Source: Chrysopilus asiliformis
Taxonomy: Eukaryota; Arthropoda; Insecta; Diptera; Rhagionidae
NCBI GenBank assembly: GCA_964034945.1
Contig: OZ035962.1
Location: 113,895,234 to 113,959,233 of the forward strand
Direction of reading: 5' to 3'
Length of the DNA: 64,000 bases
How positions within the stretch are numbered: the first letter of the stretch is position 1; each line of letters begins with the position of its first letter. Below the pieces are notes generated by a model that saw only the letters and a program-made list of their open reading frames with translations, searched no databases and was not told the origin of the DNA. Of the stretch, positions 11,401 to 24,173 are shown in pieces. The translations under genes were made by a program, and so were the position numbers.

Positions 11401-14400
11401 AATGGGTATTTTCAAAGGAAGACTTGAAATCGATTGAACTGATGCAATTGTTGGTACTGAGACCGCTGATGTTGGTGGTGTGGAGGTGCCAGATTGTATA
11501 CTGGATGGGATTAGTGGTGCGATAGGTTGAGAATATTTCGTCTTGTCGATTACAAATGAAATATGTCCCTGTGGTGGTACTTGGAATTGTTTCTGTGCTT
11601 CCTGGATGACCTGCAACGGCTCCGGGATTATTGTTAGACATTTTGGCAAATTCTTCGGCAAGACGATCTTCGATCCACTAGCCAAAGTGATTTCGTTTTG
11701 TCCATTTGCCGTGATTGCAGCCGATGTGGATGGTAAACCAGTTGGAGTCGTGGACGTCTGAGGCGTTGAAATCGTTCTATTTAAATCCGTTTTCGCTTGT
11801 GTTTTCTCATGCTGTTGATCTCTGGCCGGCAGGGTCTTTCTTCGTTTCTTTATTTTATTCGGGACGGGCTGATCCTCATCAATAATAAAACAGTCATCGT
11901 CCGTATCGATTTTGGCCGAAACCTCAAACGCCTCAACAGATGACTGAGTACTGGTGCTACGACGGCGAGCCTCCTCCAGCAATAGCTCATCGTTCTTCAT
12001 GTACAACCAGCATCCAGTTGACTGTACTTCCCGGTTTATCTTTTGATTCCGTTCGAAATCCTCGCGTAGCATCATTCGGCCGTCGACATTCTGATACAGA
12101 ACTATGTCCAACTTTTTACTGAATCCAAATGGACCAAAATATATACGATTAGAGGACTCCGGTGTGGCATATACATCAACGCCACTGTCACCCTGGCCAA
12201 GACGGACGGTTTTCTTCGATTGTGATGCTAGTAAAATCGCCTTCTTGATTTTATCGTAGCTGAGAAAGCTCTTCCACGATGGTATATAGATGTGTGAGAA
12301 ATCTTCGGCGATTGTTAGCATTAACCAGCGATGATTGCCGACCACTGGAATTGGTACGTAAATGCTCTCTAGCTCGTGGGGTGTAATCTTCTTAATTGCA
12401 ACATTGCTAGCCGGTAATTGAGACTTGGGAATTCCGGCGAATTTCGAGTTAACTGGAGCCTGTGTTGGCGGCGGCAGACTTGGTTGAGTATCCTCTGATG
12501 TTGTCTTTTTATTATCATCCTCATCAGGGGGATCTTCTGGACATCTCTGCATTTCCAACATCGTGCGGATTTCTCGCGACACCAAGAACTTGAACAGAAT
12601 GTTGATTTTATTAGAAAGTTGCGGATGCGAAACTGGTGTTGGCTTCACAATGCAACCATTTCTTAGATAATTCGCTGAGCTGTTGATGAATCCAATAATC
12701 CGCCAGTATTCCTGATGGCCAGTCATTAAAACCGATAACATTTTCGTGCGTACGTTTATCACATGAGCATTCAACATTTGTCCAATCAACGGTAAATTCT
12801 CACGACGAACTGCTTTTATGTTGATTACACTCAACGCGTTAGGAACCAGCGGCATGATATTTTTCTTCGTGACAGCTAATATCGTTGCTCCATTGATTTT
12901 GATCTCCCATACAAATATCAAACTTTCGATATACGCCTGCAGAAAGAATTGCCACTGATGGCTACTTAATGTGTTTGGAATCGGTGATGGAATATATTTA
13001 TTGTTCTTGCTCTGAATCGTACAAATGCTCGACATGGTTTTAGTTACCGCCGAATTTAACTTGGCGATTGCATTCGCATGGAATTCTTTGCTCTGGAACA
13101 CTTTGAATAGATTTGGATCCACGAGTCCCGTACATTCGGTATTTGCCTTCTCCGCAGTAACGGCTAAGTTCACACACGCTTCCAGATTGGCATCTCGTTC
13201 GGGGGTACTTTTGCTGGTGGTCGGATGCAGTGATCGAACGGATGTGATGATGGGAATTTTTGGAATTTCCGATGGTGGTGGTGGTGGCCGCGCATGCGAT
13301 GGTGGAACATTCTCAGCTGGTTTAGGAGGCGTCACAACAGCAGGAACGTACGATGATTTGAGTAAACTTTTCTGCGGCTTTGGCTTATCCTGTTTTGCAG
13401 TTTTTCTATCGACCCTATGATCCACCATGCTGCGTATGATCCGGTATTCCAGCAATTGTGCCGTTTTTCGACACTCCTCGCTTACCCGCAATCGACGCAT
13501 TTGATTCCAGAATTTCCGATTCGCCGTTGTGTAAGCGTCTGCAGGAATTGACGTTACCCGCGAACAAAGATAAAAGGCTTTCAACAGATAGTTTTTCTTT
13601 CGAATTCTGTCATGCTCGGCTACTCGATTCGGTATCACAATCGCTTTCTCCGATGTCTCCTCCGAGTTCGATTTATTGACGATCGGGCGACTAAGTTGCT
13701 TGCTATGGTGTGGTTTTTCTACAACCTTTTCATGTTTGCTAGTGGCCTCCTTGTCCTTCTCAAACGTGTACGATTGTCTCTTCAGATAGGCGGGATTACT
13801 GTCAGTTCCGGTTTGTGGCTCGCAATTCAAAGAGAACGGATATCCTTCGATAGCTGTACATTTGCAGAAGCATTTATAGAGATAGTGAATCATGCACCAT
13901 GGCTCAATGCCATCCAACTCTTTTAGACGCCATAAACCGACATTGCAGTGCTTCATCTTTTTGGCGACCATCTCATTTGGTGGACTATATGTGTTCTTGC
14001 TGCAGTCGTCACTGACGACATCGGGATTATAGTCTGAGTAGTCAAGGTAGCGTTTCGGTGCCTTCTTTGGTCGTTTCCGTTCCGTTTGGGACTCATTTAG
14101 TAAATATGTTTTATTGTCTGTTAAAACCACCGTCGAACAAAATTCCTTCTCCACCTTAGCTAAGCGTGCCGTGGCTTTTTCGCGAAGTAGAAGAGCATCC
14201 TCGTCCGTTAAATCTTGGCACTGTAAAGAAATATGAAGAGTTTAAAATTAGTTATCAATAAATAGGTATACATATTTAATAAAAATCACATCAAGCCAAA
14301 AAAAACTAACTAAATTTTTTTTATCCTTTTTGATTTGAAATTAACTTTTTTTCACCATATCTATAATGACATATCTATAATTAATTTGTGTTAAACAGTT

Positions 14401-17400
14401 TTAAAATTTCTAGTGGAGATCTAGTATGACGACCGATATAATTTTGAACGCAACAGAATGAAAAAACTACGAGTTATCGAAGAATTTGAGGCTATCGGGG
14501 TACATAATACATACGTTATCGTATGGCACTAAAATATATCTTTGAAGCAACCAATTTCTGGTAATATTTTCGGCATGAATTCGATTGAAAATGGTTTTTT
14601 TTTCAACCTTTTCGCCTTTTCGATCTCTCAAAAATATCGAAAACTAGCTTGCATACCCGTCATTGCCGGGTTAAGTTTTTCAAATTTTTTTTTATGGTCT
14701 ATGTTGGAGCTAAACTTCAGGCCAATCGGCTCTGTAGTTTCCCCGCGAAAGGGCAACATAGTGGAAGAGCTAAGTTTCGAGATCACTTTACCCCCTCCCC
14801 TTACTCCCCCACCTCTCGGGCTTCTTTTTAATGGGTCTATGTTGGGGCTGGACCCCCGACGAACATCTATGCCAAATTTCAGGTCAATCGGTTCAGTAGT
14901 TTACCCGCGAAAGAGTAACATAACGCAAAAACTAAGTTTCGAAATCACTTTACCCCCTCCCCTTACTCCCCCCACCCCTCGCGCTACTTTTCCGTATGCC
15001 TATGTTGGAACTAGAACTACCACAGACACTCATGCCAAATTTCAAGTCAATCGGATCAGGCGTTTTCGCGTGAAAGAGGAACAGACAGACAGACACCAAC
15101 TCTTTTTGATATATTAGTATGATTAGTATGATTACAGAGGTTTGACAAACCGCAGCCCAAAACAAAAATCAACTTATATGACAGTTAACTTACCAAATGG
15201 CCAAAATCCAATTGAGCGCCTGGTCCACATTTACATTCGAACATACAATCAATCTTTTTGCAGTGTTTCCTTAAAATTGGTGGACATGCAATGCTGTGAC
15301 AGACGCAGCCCAATTCGCAATGCATCTCAGTACACTTGATAGGAACTAAAATGAAAATTTTCGTATTAAAATTTAAAAAAAAAACAATTAGAATTCTACC
15401 TTCGGGATGAATACTATCGGCACTGATGACAGTAGCATTTAATCTTCTAAGTTCACTCCTATTCAAAGTTGTGTAATTATTATTAAATTTTCTAAACAAC
15501 ACAATTTAAACTTACAATAATTTCCTTGCTGTATTCTTTTTCGTCCCAACACTTGGCGATGTTTTCGGTTTCCCTTGGTCCTGCTCCACGGTCAAAGCAT
15601 TTGTTTCCAAGTTAGTTTTGTAATTGATCTCGGGATCATTTTTAATAATAGAATCCTCACTCAATCCTAGAGCCACACTGTTAATCATTTCGGAAAGCAT
15701 ATCCGCACAAGCCACTTCAATTTTGTTATCCAAATTAATATCCTTTTTGAATTGAAGATCCTCGGTATCGAAATTATTTTCTAGCCGTCGATTAAGAATT
15801 TTTCTCACAATCAAATGGTTCTGATTGTTGAGATATGGGATATGAAACTTGAAGGATTCTTTTGGGCTTTCACTTTGATTCGCCGCTACCAATGTAGACA
15901 CGGAAAACTCAGCCCATTCTCTACTGATTTTAGATGATGGACAAATGAGCTTCAAATAGGGCTTCACGAAATCATCCAAAGGCTCATTAAATTTGGGGAA
16001 CACCTCAAGTTCAATGTTTGGCATTTCGAAGACTTCCAGTGTCCCCAAGTTTACGTACTCCGGCTCGAGCTCTTTAAACATGCATTTCTTAGACAATGGG
16101 GCCGGTTTAACTACCTCCGACTTGATCGGGCAAATGTGTGGTTTTGAAGTGGGAGTGGATGGCTTTGGTTTAATCTCTTCGGGCGATTCCTGTGCCTCAT
16201 CCTCGAACTGTTTCAGATTCACTTTGATACCTTTCAACATATTATTTTGATGACATTTCGGTGGACAGTCGGGATGAATTTGTTTCGCTGGAGGAGCACT
16301 AAATTGAGGCTTAAGATTTTTCTCCATGTAATTTCCGGTTCCTCCAATTAATTTGAAATCGGTTCCGTCCACATTCAATACGCGAAAATAGAACTTTCCA
16401 TTCTCTGTTGCTAACCAAGATCCTGCTTTCCAGGAATCACGGGTTAACGGTACTTTAGAGTTTTGAATATAATTAATCACGTCCCTGTTGACTTTTGACT
16501 CCCTTTCGCGCTTCCTAATCTCACGGTAAATTGTATTCTCGTTCTCAATCATCCAGAACTTCATGCTGCGACTCTTATTCTCCATCATTGTCCGTTTTTC
16601 CGCCAATGTTCGGGGTTTCGACATCTCACTAGACAAGGTCGGAGCCGAAAGTCTTGGTGGCAATGCACCCCTACAGACTAGACCCTCCTCGATGCTTCGC
16701 CGCTTTGGTATATCCACAGCGATATCAGGTTTGCTTGTGTCCAATGCATTCTCCTTCATAAAATTCTCCAAATCCTGACTAACAAAAGCCGATTGGACAT
16801 TTTCTTCAAGATTCTGAACCACGGGTGTCGGCAGCATTCCCGGCACACTGGGACTAATTAACTCAACATCATTGAATCCAAGAAAATCAGACGAATGGGA
16901 TGAATTATCATCATCTGCCCGTTCAGTTGTAGTATTCTCTGGCAATTCATTTGAAGTTGAAGGAAACAAAATCGAATTACTAGATTTATCCAGGATTGGG
17001 ATGTTTGTTGGTGTCGTAGGGACCTCCAAAGTTGATGAGGTTCGCTTTGGTTTACTGCTCGATCCATCAGCATTGCCCAATTTCTTGATCAGCGAGTCAA
17101 GGAAACTCTTCCCCTTCTCGAAAAACGGTCTATCCCGTACTTCCGATGTCTTTGTGGGTATGTCTTCTTTGGACAGAATCGTCAGTCCACTTCCACTTAC
17201 GAACCCACTCGAAGAACTTTCGTTACTCAGTCTTTTACTGTTCAGTTTCGCTTTCAAGCTCCGAATTATCGTCTTCGGTGAATTACAGCGACTGGTCTCG
17301 GCTGAGGCGCTCGACGAAGTCGGCTTACTTTTAGCACTAACGTCGCCCAACAGTGATACAGTACGCTTGCCACTTTTCAGTATCTCTAGTTGCTCCTTAA

Positions 17401-17812
17401 TCTTCTTCTGGACGTCCTCTTGGGACAGCGAAGGAGCTCCTGTAACTGTCGTCGAAGCCTTGACGTTGTTATCATCATTCAAGTCCTCATCGTCGTCGGA
17501 TTCTTCGATTTCCTGAGCCTTCTGCAAACAACGTAATCGTTTCCGTCGCAGCGCTACTTGCTTGGACCATGATAATTTCACGACTTTGCGCTGTTTTTTG
17601 GTTTTGAAAAGTTTCGTTCGCAAGTGGTTGTACTTAATAAAAACTCGATTGTTTTTAATCTTCAGTTTCTGTTTGATCACCAAATGATTTGTCGTTACAT
17701 ATTTATAAAGTTGAACCACTTTGTGGAAATTCGCGGTGAGAAACTCCAAACTGACGTTGTATTTGTTGTGAATTCGACCAAATGTTCGGATTTGTTTCTC
17801 CGACAAATTCAT
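8481..17812 (-). CDS. MGA-conserved-domain protein (T-box- and bHLH-less), six coding exons, 2588 aa
   Basis: Exons on the minus strand are 17812-15516, 15458-15400, 15345-15194, 14220-9542, 9474-9138 and 8723-8481. All junctions are GT-AG and all phases agree. The ATG at 17812 is chosen because an intron acceptor (TTTTATTTTTAG) ends at 17832, just upstream, so the open frame beyond it is intron. Residues about 786-836 (exon 3) carry CELGCVC, then HC, then C-x3-FECKC. This matches the cysteine pattern of the MGA conserved domain (Pfam MGA_dom, formerly DUF4801). A second Cys cluster (YKCFCKC) lies early in exon 4. The rest is mostly disordered Ser/Thr/Pro/Gln-rich sequence, plus folded-looking segments between about residues 950 and 1560. 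The protein ends VILIDDDDD, a SUMO-interaction-like tail. It is probably a nuclear transcription or chromatin factor. MGA itself belongs to PRC1.6, but no T-box or bHLH-zip is visible here. The family assignment rests mainly on exon 3. Confidence 0.75.
14221..15193 (-). other. Intron 3 of the MGA-like gene, carrying a tandem repeat
   Basis: The intron is bounded by donor GTAAGT (reading minus from 15193) and acceptor TTTCTTTACAG (ending at 14221). It is the longest intron of this gene, because a repeat element at about 14640-15115 has inserted. The plus-strand open frame across 14542-15117 is a product of that repeat and is not a gene. Confidence 0.8.
14640..15115 (+). repeat. Interspersed repeat built of three tandem units, LINE-tail-like end
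   Basis: Three related units start at 14698, 14836 and 14999, each opening with CTATGTTGG. All three contain CCAAATTTCA- or CAATCGG-type sequence followed by a GCGAAAG or GTGAAAG motif. Units 1 and 2 add a very C-rich run, ACTTTACCCCCTCCCCTTAC. The element begins with AAACTAGCTTGCATACCCG and ends with ACAGACAGACAGACACC. Consensus phrases of this type (TCAATCGGTTCAGTAGTTT, then ACAGACAGAC) are common at 3' ends of insect LINE or SINE elements. The assignment to that class is inference. Confidence 0.65.
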
Positions 17813-18253
17813 TCTTGATGCCGTCCGGAAACTAAAAATAAAACGTTGTCGCAACATTTTTTTTTTATTATTATTTTCTATCACACTTAAGTAATTTCTT
17901 AATCTTGAATATTAGTGAAAACACAATATTATTTTTAAAAAAATGATACTACAAAATAGGTCTCATTTTGACGGGGTATTGTGACGTAAATATTGAGTTC
18001 TATACAAAAAAAATCAAAAAGTGTTAGAAGAGGGGAAGGGTTCACAAAGCGCGACGCAGATCGAAATTAGCGACGTCAAAATCTGATTTCCCCAAAAAAA
18101 ATCAAAATGTAAATTTTGAAATTTCAATATTTGACTCAGAATCCGATTTTCCCCACATAATATGGAGGAAGAATTATTATCGATATCGTTATGTAGTTTA
18201 ATTTAAATCTTATTTGCTGAAATTAATACCAAGCTCAATCGCCAAGGCGTTTT

Positions 18254-18255
<2 letters not shown>

Positions 18256-18292
<37 letters not shown>
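18256..18292. repeat. Poly(T) tract of 37 bases
   Basis: It is an uninterrupted T run after TTTTA. It could be the reverse complement of a retroposon poly(A) tail or a simple repeat. Its length is likely uncertain in the assembly. Confidence 0.8.
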
Positions 18293-18899
18293 CAAAAAGG
18301 CCGCATCAGATCGAAAAACACAAAAGTGTTTAATTTTACAAAACTTTCTCATACAATAAAATTCAATTGGAATACTTCTTTCTCGCTATGCGATACAAAA
18401 GGAACAGTTTTCTCCATACATAAAATGTATAAAACCGACAAGTGTTTAAAATTACGGTAAATTTGAGGAGCAATTAATTGCAGTTGTTAAAAACCACTCA
18501 ATAATATACCAAAAGTCATTTTAGGAGGAAATCATTTATTTGTTTTACAAATCGAAGTGAAAAATATATGTCAATAATGTCATATTTACACTTTCTACCG
18601 TTCCCATTCTAATCAATATATTTTCATAGCGGCGTTTCCTTGCGCAGACTGCGTCAAGACGACGTTAGTTGTACTCTCAACATATCATGGTATATTGAGC
18701 GATTTCTTGGTTTGTTGAAGATATGTTCCATTTTTATTATTTCTACTGCTCGACATTAACAACAGACCACAAAAAACTTCAAGTGCGCTTACGGAATCCA
18801 ACCCCTTATAAAAGCTAATGTGCCGAATAAATAGAATCTATAAATAAAAGAATTTATCAGATTTTAGTACAAAGTTTTTATGAAATTTAACAAAGGCTA

Positions 18900-19307
18900 A
18901 TGGCCCTATCCTAGATAGCAATCACAAAGTCAAACGGAGACAAATCGCACCCCCAATCGGCTTTTCAATCCGATCCGATCCAAAACTGACTCGATTCGAT
19001 GAACTTTTGGTAATAATCCGTTAACCGGAAGTAATCAAAATGGCGGCTTTATGAAAATTCCAATTTCGATTTTCGCGATTTACTCCGTTTTGCAATAACA
19101 TGCGTTTTACAGTAATTTCCTACACTTTTGTGTTTTACTAGAACTCGGTATCGAGTGATGCAGTTATTTAAAAAGAATCAGTTTCTCTCGAAAGCTATCG
19201 GGTTTTAGGAGGTGCGATGTATGAGATTAATTGAAGAGAATAATATTGGCCACAATTTTCTGTTTTACGGTTATCCGCTATCTTTTATTCTCTATCGTGC
19301 CAAAAGC
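18900..19307 (+). repeat. Repeat family A, copy
   Basis: It shares AATCCGTTAACCGGAAGTA, CAAAATGGC, the CGATTTACTCC string, CTCGAAAGCTATCGGGTTTT and GGTTATCCGCTATCTTTTA with the copy at 3287-4300, in the same orientation. It stops where the hairpin at 19308 begins. Confidence 0.65.
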
Positions 19308-19458
19308 CCGTAACAGATTGACCGGCAGTAGCAGTAGCAGTGGCAGCAAAATGTTCTGATTGGCTGAAATCCGACAACATGTCGGATTTCGTCGGATTTC
19401 AGCCAATCAGAACATTTTGCTGCCACTGCTACTGCTACTGCCGGTCAATCTGTTACGG
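19308..19458. repeat. Perfect long hairpin: 68-bp arms, 15-bp loop
   Basis: Bases 19308-19375 are an exact reverse complement of 19391-19458, with a 15-base spacer. The spacer itself contains TGTCGGATTTC, so a smaller alternative stem can form at the tip. The arms are GC-richer than their surroundings and contain a GCAGTAGCAGTAGCAGTGGC run. No mismatches were found by eye. If transcribed, it would fold into a long double-stranded RNA of siRNA-hairpin or miRNA-precursor type. It may equally be a young foldback transposon. Confidence 0.85.
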
Positions 19459-19983
19459 ACTAAAGTCTTTTCCAATAAATCCATTCCGTTTCTTCTCCGG
19501 ATGAAGAATGACGGATGCATGTGGTGATCAATATTTACGGTAAATGTTGTTTTCTTCTTCAGGTACAGAAAAAACCAGTTTTTCAGTTTTAAGAGTAGCT
19601 GATGTAAGAAATGATGCACACTATATTGAAAGTCGAAAAAAAAATCTAAGAATGTTCAAAAAATTCATACTTACATCGAATGATTAAAAAAAATACAGTA
19701 TCCGCCATTTCATGAGACCAATCATCGATTTCGCAAAATTGGCGGTCATAAAAAGAATTTTAAAAAATATTTTTTTTAATTAAACAAAAATATTTAAAGT
19801 GGGCAGCACAAGAGTTTCCGTTGTGGAAATGATACAACTGAAAACTCTGAATAAGAGCAACATTTGGACGAGATTAAATGTTTAATTTTGAAAATCAATT
19901 TTTTTTTTGAAAATTCGGCGTCGTATATTGAGTTGGGAACAAAACATTGAACGTCGTATATCGAGGCGACTTATATCGAGAGA

Positions 19984-20180
19984 TGCATATATATAAAAAA
20001 CGATTCGAGGTTAAAAATGCCGCCATATTGGGCACTTGCAGTTAACGGAATTTTACCAAATTTTGATAGGAACATTCCTTTCCACAACTAGTTTTCGAGA
20101 GATCTTACACACAAACTGACAGAAAAGGATTTTTCAAAAGCGAGTTGCCGGGAAATGTATTTTAAATACAATCTCGAGGT
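19984..20180 (-). repeat. Repeat family A, inverted fragment
   Basis: GCCGCCATATTGGGCACTTG, GCAGTTAACGGAATTTTACC, GTTTTCGAGAGATCTTACAC and AAACTGACAG are the reverse-strand forms of phrases in the 3287-4300 copy. The preceding 80 bp (TCGTATATTGAG, TCGTATATCGAGG) look like a separate degraded pogo-type remnant. Confidence 0.5.
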
Positions 20181-23100
20181 CGAAACTTTTCAATAATACT
20201 ACGTTCTGTTTCTAAATTTTACTCTAAAGCAGATGCAGTTCTTGGCTACATGCGGCAATATTCAGAAAAATAAATTTGGGAACAATTTACTAATGTACGA
20301 TTTAAAATTTCCCTTTAATTTTTGCTAAAGACTTGATCATGCCATCATCTAGGATAGTTTTACGCAACTTAAAATATTTGATAACAAAATTTCGACGCAG
20401 CGCCAAAGTCAAAGGGCCCCAATCTGAGACAGCAAAAGGTTATGTATATGCAGAAGGCACAACGCAAGCGAGTCGAAAGTATGATGCTGCGGAACTGTTC
20501 TTTTAACTCGGAAGTCTCTCAATGAAGATTGGGAATGTTTCTGAACCTCCATCAAATATTAAAAATATATAAAACATCCTTTTTTGAAATTCCGAGAAAC
20601 TATAAAAATTTCAAGTTAATATAAACAAATGGAGTTTCGTATGAAAGCGATATTGAATTACCATCAGAAACTATAATTTTCCTTCCCTCAGTTATAAAAA
20701 AAAACTCCGCCAACAAGAAAATTTCAAGTGACGAATCTGCCGAATAATAATCAAACAATAAAAAACATATCGCCGTGCAAAGAATTTAATAAATTTTCAA
20801 TCGCCGCCAGCCGACAATCCAACAAAATTTGTAAGTTTTCTCACCTGACCATAATAAATATTACACCACAGCCGACACTATTAAATTGAAATTTTGGATG
20901 AATTTCTTATTTCGTCAAACTGCGCAGCAAATTGAAGAATTTACATCAAACGGAATATAATTAAACCGTTTGGTTTATAGTTCAATGGCATAAAAAAAAC
21001 AAAAATTTTCCGGCAAGACAAATAAACTCAAGCGAAAATTCCTCATTTATGCTCAAAATTTAGTTAAATCGATAAATTCTACAATTAAATCCACTTACGC
21101 GAAGAATAAATTATCTGGAGGCGAATAAAAATCACTTTTCATTCTCAAAAAACAATTTTCACCGAACATAACCTAAAACTTGTGACCGTAATCGAAAACG
21201 CCCAAAATGTGCTCAACAGTATCCATTGAACTAAAAATGGCGTTATCAGGCCTAGAATCTACCCCCACCAACATCGATCGTCGACTGAACTCATGTGGCA
21301 ACACCGAAATTGGTCCCGCAATAAAATGGAACCACACAAAACGCGAGGACAAAAACAATTTCCATGGGCTTTTCGGCATTTGGGAAATAAAAAAAAACTG
21401 AGGGAAATTCTTTTGAAATGCAAAAAACAGGAAATCATTAATTAATCAGTTGCATAACTCGAGAACGAATTGCACTGCACTCAAAATGGCCGAACGGATG
21501 TTAAAATGGCGTACCTGTCAGATGAAAAAGCCAGAAACGCTTCCTTTTTCCCCTCGGAACTGAGTAAACCGATCTGGTAATTAACTGTAAACTAGCACAT
21601 TTTCCGTCGATCCGAACTGATTTTCGCAGAATGCACTGCTCAAACCACAACTCCAAACAGTTTAAAACAATTAAAACGATTCAGTAATTAAGAATTTCTT
21701 CAATAATTTACCAATGCGATGCAACGGCGTGCTCTTTGTGAGAAAAAACACCAAAATGACAGCAAAATTCACCATCATGTCCGCCAGCGATTGCCAGATG
21801 ACAAGGAATTCGGGAAATTTCATCGCGCACATGGGAAATTGAGCGGAGGATTTTCAAACCGCCATATTTACTAAAAGGCTGATAATTTTAAAATTTTTGC
21901 TGTATACAGGAAATCTCTTTGTTTGTTAATAATTAAATTTGCATTGTAGATCAGGGGAAGATTGACTAACATTACATTCGCACTTTGGAACATCAAATCG
22001 AACAAGTTGAATTTTCCTCAAACCTACCGGTCGGCCATTCAAACCGGTGAATTTCCCTGGCAGAGGAAATTTCGTGGGACTTCGATGGCCACCATTTGTG
22101 GCTTTTGTTTGATAAATTGAATCTGCGATCATGCCAGGTATTTTGGTTGCTTCTCCAATAACTTATTTCATAGTTTTGTAGGACTCAGTTCTTAGTTCTG
22201 ACAAATTTTTTTTTAAGGATCATCAAACTAGGGCTTCGTTTCAAAGACTGTGGGATCTTAAAGAGGATGTCAAATGAGAAGTAATTATGCCTCCATTGCT
22301 GGTGAAACGTCATCCGTGTGACGTTACTGGTGAGCAACAAGTTCTCTGCGGCTTTTCTTGGAGTTCTTGGTTTTAAATGATTCTATCAATCCGAGACGCC
22401 ACTAGAATGTGATTTTTTTAAGTATATCAGTTTTGTTTAGAGGTAGTTTTTAATTATTCTGCCTGAGAAGCGTAGTTTTTGGATTGTTATTGGGGTTACG
22501 ATTTTGTAATGAAGTGCTGCTTGAGTCTGGGAAAGTCATCCAACCAGCAAGTAGCCACCACTTTTGACAGTTATCCGCAATATTACGTTTTGTCGATGGT
22601 AATCCAGAGGAGTGGCGGGCTTGCAGCGCTAGGGAATAGCTTCGAGAAACACTAGGTGGGTATATTTTTCTGGTTGGATTTGACATCGAGTGACGGTGCC
22701 AGTTAATCTCGTGCCTCGTCGCAGGCTTGGTGTTGTTTGTTTGAGGGAATCATCTCTTCTATCCGGTGTAGTTTACCTGCTTAATGTAGTCATACACTTA
22801 TCATTTTGATATAAATTTATCACCTTTCGTCGCACGGTTGCCGTCTGTTCGTGAAAAAAGTAATGAGATAAGCACAATGTCTTTCTACAATTTTTTTTCG
22901 TGCGTTTGCATAGCGAAACAGCGCTCGTATTTTATATATACACTTAATCAAAATTGTAGAGCCATTTTTGGTGCCTACAGATATCACCAAATATTCAGTC
23001 TTGATGTGTAACTTCATTTAAATTAGTGTGAATTCTTGTCAATTACGGAAACAATTAAAATTCGTCCACATCTAGTCAAATTTGTTCTTTTGATCGAGTG

Positions 23101-24173
23101 AAATCGAGTCAAATTGCCAACAAATAGTTTTTAAAGATGAGCATAAGTTTAAGAAAAATAAACCGTCATCGACGAAGTATTTCTCAATTAATCGGAAGCA
23201 CTGGTATTATAAATACTTAAGTCATCATCATAAAAAAATCGAATCCAAATGGAAAAAAGCCACTTGACTGTGAGGCACACACGGGAATTTCTAATGCCGT
23301 CAGAAGTTTCTTTCGTTCTCCCTAAAATATTGTTCATTAACTACCAATTTTTTTTTATATTCCTAATATCTCTAATTTCGTTGCCTTGAAATTTTGAGTG
23401 GATCCAAAGTCAGCACTTTAGATAGACAAGATAGTTTTTTTTACTGTTATTCATTTATCTCGCTCACATAATTTTTTTTTTATTAAATTGGGCAATTCAT
23501 TTAATTGGAGAGAATCTCGAGTTCTATAATATAGTTTCGCCTATCAATTCTGGCGCATTTGAAGCATTTCTAAGTAAATCGAATGCAATTTACTCCCATA
23601 AAATTGCTTCGATTTGCGACTAGATTTAAAATTGCGATAATATTACCATAAAATAGCTTCGTTGCCAATTGTACTCTGACGGGTTTCATTATTCGTAGAA
23701 CTTGTGTTAAATGTGGCGACAAAAAATGTAAATATCATAAAAATAGAACTCAACTGAGACGATAATAAATTTAGCATCATAACATTTGGTTTTGGTAAAA
23801 TTTGTGTGATTAGATACAACACATGCTAAAAAACTTCTACGGCATAGAGAAAAAAAACTGCGTATTTTCTTCTAGATATCCGTTATGTTAAAATTTTTGG
23901 CTTTGTCGACATACTTGTAATAAAACTTTAACATAGTGAAGAAACTTGACTTCTATATTTGAAATTTAAAAAAACTCCGAGTAAAAATTTTGTTATGAAA
24001 ATATGAATATCCTATTGTAAATCCTTTTTGTAATAATTTTAATGTATAAAAAGAGTGTTTGAAACTCTTTTTGAAAAATTGTTTGAAATTTTTTTTTTCT
24101 CTTTCTGATTAAAACATATTTAAGATTGAAAAACCATTTTTTTTTTGACAAAACAAATTTCTTTTTAGATGAA

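Larger units (their letters stand above)
17832..24173. other. Intergenic region between the MGA-like gene and phospholipase D
   Basis: The two genes are transcribed away from each other, so both promoters and their 5' untranslated exons should lie here. An acceptor at 17832-17833 (minus) and one ending at 24168 (plus) show that each gene has at least one upstream non-coding exon, but I cannot place those exons. The stretch contains a 37-T tract, pieces of repeat family A, a perfect hairpin at 19308-19458 and no convincing coding sequence. Confidence 0.55.

Noticed and set aside
9581..13926. Many plus-strand open frames opposite the large MGA-like exon
   Set aside because: They are antisense shadows of a 1.5-kb-plus codon-biased frame and have no motifs or splice logic.
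14542..15117. 191-codon plus-strand open frame rich in Pro and Thr
   Set aside because: It is produced by tandem repeat units in an intron.
17813..17884. Upstream Met codons extending the MGA-like first exon
   Set aside because: The stretch lies across a clear intron acceptor (TTTTATTTTTAG ending at 17832), so it is intronic.
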